Shown one piece after another: positions 59,201 through 64,000 of a stretch of DNA of 64,000 bases. Position 1 is the first letter of the stretch, and the number at the start of each line of letters is the position of its first letter. The notes below the pieces were generated by a model. The model did not search any database, was not told where the DNA came from, and saw only the letters and a program-made list of their open reading frames with translations. Location: NCBI RefSeq assembly GCF_007279655.1, contig NZ_QKWN01000011.1, forward strand, positions 108,457 through 172,456. Reading direction: 5' to 3'. Made by a program: the position numbers and the translations under genes. The DNA comes from Robertkochia solimangrovi (GTDB lineage: Bacteria; Bacteroidota; Bacteroidia; Flavobacteriales; Flavobacteriaceae).

Positions 59201-59415
59201 TAGGTACCATCAAAATCGGTACTGGTACCCACTCCGGATACGCCTTTGATTGTTACTGAAACATACGGAATGGGCAAACCATCGGCAAGTCCGGTTACCT
59301 TCCCTCTTACAGTCACTTCGCCTTGTGTCTGAGCAAACATACCTGAAATGCTCAGCATAAAGACCAGAATAGTGACATTCCATCGCTTCATTACCTGCTT
59401 AAGAATTGTTTTCAT
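56269..59415 (-). CDS. SusC/RagA family TonB-dependent transporter
   Basis: 1048-aa outer-membrane barrel importing oligosaccharides with TonB energy. After the signal peptide (to about residue 29, ...ISGMFAQ) come a carboxypeptidase-D regulatory-like domain (about 35-110), the TonB box region LDEVVVVGYSTQKKEDIT (about 113-130), the plug domain with NPLYVIDGV and ESITILKDGSAAIYGSRAANGVV, and the barrel ending in VINVGVNLSL. It is the only SusC in the window. A candidate LacI operator lies 83 bases upstream of the ATG. Confidence 0.96.
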   Translation of the reverse strand: MKTILKQVMKRWNVTILVFMLSISGMFAQTQGEVTVRGKVTGLADGLPIPYVSVTIKGVSGVGTSTDFDGTYQISVSPGATLLFSSVGFLAQEVIIGTQTEVNVQMQEDVAALDEVVVVGYSTQKKEDITAAIATITSEDIAQVHGGATVSSGLAGKMPGVSFRMPDGRPGASANIQIRNMGNPLYVIDGVQQDAGQFNNLSPNDIESITILKDGSAAIYGSRAANGVVVVTTKKGRRGTRNTVNVDAYMGWQNWSRFPSTVNDSYQWMLGKAEAEVNEYGSTAITMEELEKYRQGTERGYQTFDWKNFIVKKDAPVTSINVNATGGSEKINYYLSYTKLDQESVLGNEFTFDRSNIQSNVDAFITDNLKVGVQINGRVETRKNPGIPGYDDYWLPRFAILRNRPFERPYANDNPEYLNDIGHNETNWALHNFKIGGYQEDIWRVLQNNFNAEYDFGFIPGLKAKGMYSYYIADQVLNGHEYTYEAYTYDADNDAYNVTGGSTNPWRERRTRKIIRNIFQGSLSYAKTIAEDHNITALFLVERQESRDQEQWVHSVPKTNVLPLIYFADMDTYDDRDDEEARIGYVGKFTYNYKNKYYLESSLRRDASWKFAPKKRVGIFPSISGGWRITEEKFMQNLLGEDPVLNNLKFRASYGVLGDDDIGIGPYDYIPGYQYNVSDPVILDGNPVIASRDKGQIIENLSWFESHITDIGMDFAMLDNHLSGSFDYFYRKRTGLRGSKYDILIPNELGYSLPEENVNSDAVYGIEGMLAYSGKVGDLNINVSGNASLTKTKFLESYKPRFGNSYDRYRNSYEDRYNNLFWGYTAIGQFQSQEQIDNYTINNDGRGNSTMLPGDIMYKDVNNDGKIDWQDETVIGYNNTQPLVNFGLSINLSWKGIDLVADFSGASGYSWNQNWEGRRPYINDGALNEIFLDRWHRTDVFDPNSDWVAGKYPALRYNNGWHSNNWNSTFWLHNVTYFRMRTLELGYSLPQAVLDKIGFQKFRIYVNGYNLATFDNLKEYGVDPEVVDDNSLQYPQNKVINVGVNLSL

Positions 59416-59497
59416 TGAAATTCATTTTTTAATGATTTTTATTAGTTAGCTGTTCATACCTGAGAATTCATATGCAGTTCTCAAAGCGTAGTGCACG

Positions 59498-59508
59498 AAA
59501 TCGATTTA
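59498..59508. promoter_or_regulatory. Candidate LacI operator before susC
   Basis: GAAATCGATTTA (from 59497) matches TAAAWCGWTTTA at 11 of 12 positions with a perfect inner 10-bp palindrome. Two further ATCGAT cores lie upstream near 59644 and 59671. The rest of the 59416-60222 gap is AT-rich and holds no gene I can support, only the terminator at 60104. Confidence 0.6.
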
Positions 59509-60103
59509 GTAACTCGATTCTACGATATCACGATTTCCAATTTTCAGACATCTGTTTCAGACGTAATTATTTTAGTGTTGTAGTCTTCTTCCTTCGTTGA
59601 TAAAATATGCATTCAACAATGTGAGAGGTATAAAATTGTCAATCGATCAAAGATTACTGTCAAAAATTATCGATATGATCGTTTTTCAAAGTAGGACAAT
59701 AATTATGGTTTCCTACCGATTCAATTGTACCAATCTTTCATACAAATAGTTCAAACTCTAAATAAATCTTAAAATTGAGGCTGAAATACAACAAATTGAA
59801 CACTAATGACACAATTTGAATATTTGAATAATTCTCATTTTTAACATATTGCAAATGAGTAATTGACATTATACGAAAGAATATGAACCATAAATATGTC
59901 AAATTCATATTTATGATCGAAAACATCCCAATTAGGTCATTCTATTAAGAGAATATTCAAAGTAACAACTGTAATTCTGTGGTGATCAAATCATTTATAC
60001 GTATCATACCTGGAGGGATCTGTGCGAATACATAAATATTACTATGGTTCTCAGCCTGGATACTATTAAAGCTATTTCTTACTTTATCCCGGAACATAGC
60101 TAT

Positions 60104-60136
60104 AAAAAAAAGGCTACCCACAACAGGCAGCCTTTT
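60104..60136 (-). terminator. Intrinsic terminator of the second GH2 gene
   Basis: Arms AAAAGGCT / AGCCTTTT extended by a partly paired inner stem; on the minus strand it ends in a run of at least eight T. It lies about 90 bases beyond the GH2 stop. Confidence 0.8.
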
Positions 60137-60222
60137 GACCGGATTCATTACAAACGGTAACTACTTGAATCTAACTAACCGATCCTAACAATAAACATAT
60201 TTAAACTAACTAAACTCTAATT

Positions 60223-62049
60223 TTAATCGATCGCTTCAATCACCTCGCGATTAGCGGCCCGAACTTTCTGAAAGTCCATTTTATCTACTTTTCTATCATA
60301 GGTCATAAATCCGTTGACCTCTCCTTCCACATCCGTGGTCTGGGTATAAACCGCTGCTGAAAAGCCACTCTTTACAAGATTCAGCAGTTTCTTGGCGTAT
60401 TTGAGATATTCATCGGTTGTTTCTTCAGAATTTTTAAATCGAATATAACCCCAGTTATTATCCGGCTTCCATAGATGTCCTTCGAGGGGCAATCCAATCC
60501 CTCCATATTCACCCAACACGGTTACACGATTAGCATCATACAGGTAGAGGTCGGGATCAGGATAATTATGGAGATCCAGTATATCTCCGGTTTGAAAATG
60601 ATTTCCACCACTCGCCGAATTGATCAGTCTGGAAGGGTCATAAGCGGCGGTCCATTCGGTAATCTCAACCGTTTTAAACTGCCCCCATGCTTCATTGAAA
60701 GGAACCCAAACTACAATACTCGGATAGGAATACAGATTATCCATAATCTCTTTCCATTCCTTGCGATAGATCGCTTCCGAGGCTGCGGTTCTTTGTAATT
60801 CATTTGCGTTGAAATACTGATGATGCTGCCAGATAGGCTGTGCATCTCCGTTCGGCATATCCTGCCATACGAGAATTCCTAATTGATCACAGTGGGTATA
60901 CCAACGTGCAGGTTCTACTTTTACATGCTTTCGGATCATATTAAAACCGAGTTCCTTGGTCTTTATGATATCATATTTCAAAGCCTCGTCGGTGGGTGCT
61001 GTATATAAACCATCAGGCCACCAACCCTGATCTAAAGGACCAAACTGGAAATAATCCTTATTGTTAAGCTGCATCCTTACAACACCATTAGCATCACGTT
61101 TTTTAGAGATTTTACGCATGGCAAAATAACTCTCAACTACATCAGCAACTTTCCCTTTGCTGATCAGTTTTACAGATAGATCATATAAAAACGGTGATTC
61201 CGGTGACCATAATTTTTGATCCTTAATAGCGATCTCCACCGGCTGCCCTGCAGCTGCTTTAGCAGAACTGATCACCTGTGCTCCATCCTTTACGGTAACT
61301 TCAATAATATCTCCTGACGTAGATCCGCTTAATTCAGGAACAATGGAAATAGTACTGTTATCGATATCGGGTGTTGTTCTTAAATTCTCAATATGAGTCT
61401 TTTGTACCGGTTCCAGCCAAACGGTCTGCCAAATACCGGTAACCGGTGTATACCAGATTCCTTCAGGATTATTTACTTGTTTCCCCCGAGGCTGCGTTCC
61501 AGCGTTGGAAGGGTCCCAGACTTTAACGGTCAGGGTTTGAGATTTTCCCTTGAGATAGGGCGTTATATTAAAGTTAAAAGGAGAATAACCTCCGGTATGA
61601 GCCCCAATTTTAATGTCATTCAACCAGATCTCTGCCTTCCAGTCTACCGCACCAAAATGCAATAGTATATCTTTTTTATTCCAGCCGGAAGGAATAGTGA
61701 AAGAGGTTTCATACCACAATTCATTCGCCTCTCCTACGGTTTTCATAACTCCTGACAAACTCGATTCTATCGCAAAAGGAACCAGGATCTCGCCCTCCAT
61801 CTGTGCAGGTTTCGATGCACCTTTAGGCGTTATGGCATAATCCCATAATCCATTAAGGTTCTTCCAATCGCCGCGTTTCAGGATTGGGCGAGGATATTCT
61901 GCCAATACATTATTCGCATCGACCTTTTCCGCCCATTCAGTTTTGATCTTGTCTCCCGCAGGTTTCCATTGCTGTGCATGTACCCAAATAGTACCGAGCA
62001 TTACTGCTCCGAACAACAAACAGCTTCTGAATTTCTGTCTTTTAATCAT
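60223..62049 (-). CDS. GH2 glycoside hydrolase, secreted
   Basis: 608-aa exported GH2 enzyme (signal ...GTIWVHAQ). Jelly roll with VPFAIESSLSG and WLNDIKIGAHTGGYSPF, Ig-like domain, and TIM barrel with acid/base Glu453 in VPFNEAWGQF and nucleophile Glu514 in VLGEYGGIG. It is shorter than classical beta-galactosidases and could act on beta-galactosides, glucuronides or furanosides. ATG at 62049 gives the proper signal peptide; upstream Met codons to 62118 add a non-signal stretch. Its leader (62050-62456) has no other gene; it holds TTTTGTATAGAAA at 62304-62316 and a weak operator-like GAAAGCGATTTA at 62370-62381. Confidence 0.9.
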   Translation of the reverse strand: MIKRQKFRSCLLFGAVMLGTIWVHAQQWKPAGDKIKTEWAEKVDANNVLAEYPRPILKRGDWKNLNGLWDYAITPKGASKPAQMEGEILVPFAIESSLSGVMKTVGEANELWYETSFTIPSGWNKKDILLHFGAVDWKAEIWLNDIKIGAHTGGYSPFNFNITPYLKGKSQTLTVKVWDPSNAGTQPRGKQVNNPEGIWYTPVTGIWQTVWLEPVQKTHIENLRTTPDIDNSTISIVPELSGSTSGDIIEVTVKDGAQVISSAKAAAGQPVEIAIKDQKLWSPESPFLYDLSVKLISKGKVADVVESYFAMRKISKKRDANGVVRMQLNNKDYFQFGPLDQGWWPDGLYTAPTDEALKYDIIKTKELGFNMIRKHVKVEPARWYTHCDQLGILVWQDMPNGDAQPIWQHHQYFNANELQRTAASEAIYRKEWKEIMDNLYSYPSIVVWVPFNEAWGQFKTVEITEWTAAYDPSRLINSASGGNHFQTGDILDLHNYPDPDLYLYDANRVTVLGEYGGIGLPLEGHLWKPDNNWGYIRFKNSEETTDEYLKYAKKLLNLVKSGFSAAVYTQTTDVEGEVNGFMTYDRKVDKMDFQKVRAANREVIEAID

Positions 62050-62456
62050 CAATTTTACAGTATTAAAATAGTTTACTAAAGGCATCCCTAAATTTGAGGA
62101 TGCCATTTGTTGCATCATCGAAAATATCTCAAATTCAACCTATACATATTGAATATAATTCAATTAAATACTCATGAATTTGCAAATACCTCAAAACAAA
62201 GCAAAACATTTTGAACTATTTCAAACCTACTATTTGTATCATAATTTCCATTTTATAAGTCAAAAATGATCAGTACTGAAGAAATCGCATATCATTTGCA
62301 TCATTTTGTATAGAAACGAGACAAAACGTAAAACTCCAAAAATGTTTTAAAGGGAGTCCTTAGAAAAGCGAAAGCGATTTAATGCATTTACGCATAATCC
62401 TAAGACCGTGAAGAAAAATAAAAATTCTGTTATATAACAGATAGAAAGGTTTAAAC

Positions 62457-63767
62457 CTAGACTGTAGCAGTGCTATTCTTATTTCTATAGGCATAGAATG
62501 CGATATAGGCGTAACTGGCGATCACCAGGAAGAAAGCAGTTTTAAAATCGAAGGCATCGGTAAGATAACCAAAGGTTGGTGGAATAACAGCACCTCCTAC
62601 GATCATGGTACACAGAACACCTGAACCCTGAGGTTTATCATCTCCAAGTCCGTCAAGTGCAAGACTAAAAATTGTAGGAAACATAATAGAATTGAATAAG
62701 CCTATTGCTATAAGGGTCCACATCGCAACCATACCGGTAGTAGCTCCGGAGATCAGCACCATTAATACCGCTAATGAAGCAAAAACGATCAGTACTTTGG
62801 CGGGGTTCAGGAATCGTGTCAGGAAGGAACCAATAAACCTTCCGATCATAGCTCCAGTCCAGTAGAAAGTTACGAATACCCCAACAACAGACATATCACT
62901 GGCTACTGATGAATCACCGGAAAGCACCCATTCTGCAATGGTTCGCATAAATGGAGTATTCCGGATCACTTCCGGCAGCCCCAGCGTCATAAAATAATTC
63001 ACCATATAACTACCCAAGGCTACTTCCGCTCCAACATAAAAGAAGATTCCCAGTGCTCCAAGCATAAGATTCTTATTCTTTAATACACCTTTATAATCAT
63101 TAGATGCTGCTGTATTACCGATCTTCGGGAGATTTACAAAAACAAAGACAAGGGCAATGATTCCAATAAATGCAGCGATTCCCAGAAAGGGAAGCTGAAC
63201 AGCAGCCGCTTCATTTTCAAAATATGTAATTTTATCCACCTCGTTCAATGCATCGATCTCAGCGGTTGTCATCACTTTATCCTTAAGAATAAAAAGCGCT
63301 CCGATCGCGGGAGCAATCGCTGTCCCCAGCGAATTGAATGCCTGAGAAAGATTCAAACGGCTCGACGCCGTACGCTCCGACCCCAGAACGGTCACATAAG
63401 GATTCGCGGCAACCTGTAATATTGTGATCCCTGCAGCTAAAGTAAAATAAGCTAACATAAAAATACCAAACACCCGAAAAGAAGCCGCAGGATAAAACAA
63501 TAAACATCCGGCCCCCATCACCAGAAGTCCTAGTATGATGCCTTTTTTATACCCGATTCGCGACAAGATGTAACCTGCCGGAATCGATAAAAGAAAGAAG
63601 GCTCCAAAGAAAGCAAACTGAACCATCCCAGCCTGAAAATAGGTCAGCGTAAAGACCTCCTTCAAACGCGGAATCAAAGAATCCACCAAAACGGTAATAA
63701 ATCCCCAAAGAAAAAATAAAGCAGTAAGAAAGATAAATGCGGTACGGTAGTTTCGGTTTTGGTTCAT
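62457..63767 (-). CDS. Sugar MFS transporter, FucP-like
   Basis: 436-aa inner-membrane major-facilitator transporter with twelve spans, of the L-fucose/glucose/galactose:H+ symporter group (TALFFLWGFITVLVDSLIP at the start, AANPYVTVLG in TM4, GGAVIPPTFGYLTD in the C-terminal half). It would import the monosaccharide released by the locus. ATG at 63767 is preferred: an earlier TTG at 63812 would put the operator and promoter inside the coding sequence. The promoter and operator directly upstream link it to the LacI regulon, although a sugar different from mannose is possible. Confidence 0.93.
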   Translation of the reverse strand: MNQNRNYRTAFIFLTALFFLWGFITVLVDSLIPRLKEVFTLTYFQAGMVQFAFFGAFFLLSIPAGYILSRIGYKKGIILGLLVMGAGCLLFYPAASFRVFGIFMLAYFTLAAGITILQVAANPYVTVLGSERTASSRLNLSQAFNSLGTAIAPAIGALFILKDKVMTTAEIDALNEVDKITYFENEAAAVQLPFLGIAAFIGIIALVFVFVNLPKIGNTAASNDYKGVLKNKNLMLGALGIFFYVGAEVALGSYMVNYFMTLGLPEVIRNTPFMRTIAEWVLSGDSSVASDMSVVGVFVTFYWTGAMIGRFIGSFLTRFLNPAKVLIVFASLAVLMVLISGATTGMVAMWTLIAIGLFNSIMFPTIFSLALDGLGDDKPQGSGVLCTMIVGGAVIPPTFGYLTDAFDFKTAFFLVIASYAYIAFYAYRNKNSTATV

Positions 63768-63795
63768 GGTTTGGATGAAAAGTTTGCTTAAAATA

Positions 63796-63839
63796 CTAAA
63801 ACGTTTTAGCAAATATATTATTTAAAATCAATCTTCAAA
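63796..63839 (-). promoter_or_regulatory. Promoter and LacI-type operator of the sugar importer gene
   Basis: On the minus strand TTTG (63836-63839), an 18-base spacer and an exact TATATTTG (63810-63817) form a Bacteroidota promoter. The perfect 14-bp palindrome CTAAAACGTTTTAG (63796-63809) abuts it and would cover the start of transcription. Confidence 0.7.
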
Positions 63840-63900
63840 ATCACAATACCGTAAATTTCTTCATCATCCATTACATAAATTTGAAAAATTGTAAAATTAA

Positions 63901-64000
63901 GCAATGAGAAGCGAGCCCTCCAAAGGCAATACGAAGCGAGCAAAAAAAGCAACGCGAAGCGAGCAAAAAAGCAATGCGAAGCGAGCAAAAAAAGCAATGC
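63901..64000. repeat. Tandem repeat of 22-25 bp units at the window edge
   Basis: Four units beginning at 63901, 63926, 63949 and 63971 share GCAAYRMGAAGCGAGC followed by an A-run, and a fifth begins at 63994 and leaves the window. Units are almost continuous, with no unique spacers. Confidence 0.85.

Noticed and set aside
59957..60148. 63-codon minus-strand frame in the gap between susC and the second GH2 gene
   Set aside because: It runs through the terminator hairpin of the GH2 gene, and its sequence shows no signal, domain or ribosome-binding site.
63768..63812. TTG-initiated extension of the sugar importer
   Set aside because: It would include the palindromic operator as codons and adds a non-family N-terminus before MNQNRNYRTAF.
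63901..64000. CRISPR array at the window end
   Set aside because: The units follow each other with only short A-runs and no unique spacers, and no cas genes are near; it is a plain tandem repeat.

Overview
The window comes from a Bacteroidota chromosome, most likely a marine member of the Flavobacteriaceae. The evidence is a SusC/SusD pair, a hybrid two-component sensor carrying an AraC output domain, a single-chain CcsB-CcsA cytochrome assembly protein beside nrfHA, promoters of the TAnnTTTG type, and a modest GC content. All assignments were read from sequence motifs; no database search was run.

Positions 1-27.7 kb are mostly housekeeping and accessory genes in short units. They start with the end of a copper-type P-ATPase and a CusB-like adaptor. 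Next come an oxidoreductase, a cystathionine beta-synthase-like enzyme, a LolC/E-type permease, a NamZ-like (DUF1343) lipoprotein and a sterol-desaturase-family enzyme. A tandem pair of unknown secreted paralogues sits in front of a methyltransferase. queE, a HerA/YjgR-type ATPase, a sodium:solute symporter, an asymmetric double ABC ATPase and a small cupin follow. Then comes the dissimilatory nitrite-to-ammonia module (nrfH, nrfA, ccsBA) with a divergent porin, a patatin and exonuclease III. Two gene-poor gaps are notable. 2.6-3.35 kb holds two putative very small membrane proteins. 18.4-18.8 kb holds a TPP-riboswitch-like element with its own terminator but no gene to control.

Positions 28.1-63.8 kb form one large carbohydrate-utilisation locus: SusC, SusD, a DUF3823 lipoprotein, two GH92 and one GH125 alpha-mannosidase-family enzymes, two GH43 and one GH43/GH32-like beta-propeller enzyme, a GH127-type furanosidase, two GH2 enzymes, an S1 sulfatase, a mutarotase, a DUF4965/glutaminase-family protein and a FucP-like sugar importer. 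Two regulators lie inside it, a LacI-type repressor and a hybrid two-component system. The catalogue suggests a sulfated or phosphorylated alpha-mannan, possibly carrying furanose side groups. No endo-acting mannanase is present. One GH92 has Gln where the catalytic acid Glu is expected, as remembered for mannosyl-phosphate-cleaving GH92 enzymes.

The most coherent new observation is a set of near-identical 12-bp palindromes, consensus TAAAWCGWTTTA. They lie in front of lacI itself, the GH2 gene, the GH43-GH92-GH92 operon, GH125, susC and the sugar importer. They indicate that the LacI protein runs the dispersed transcription units as one autoregulated regulon. The window ends in a short tandem repeat that runs off the edge.
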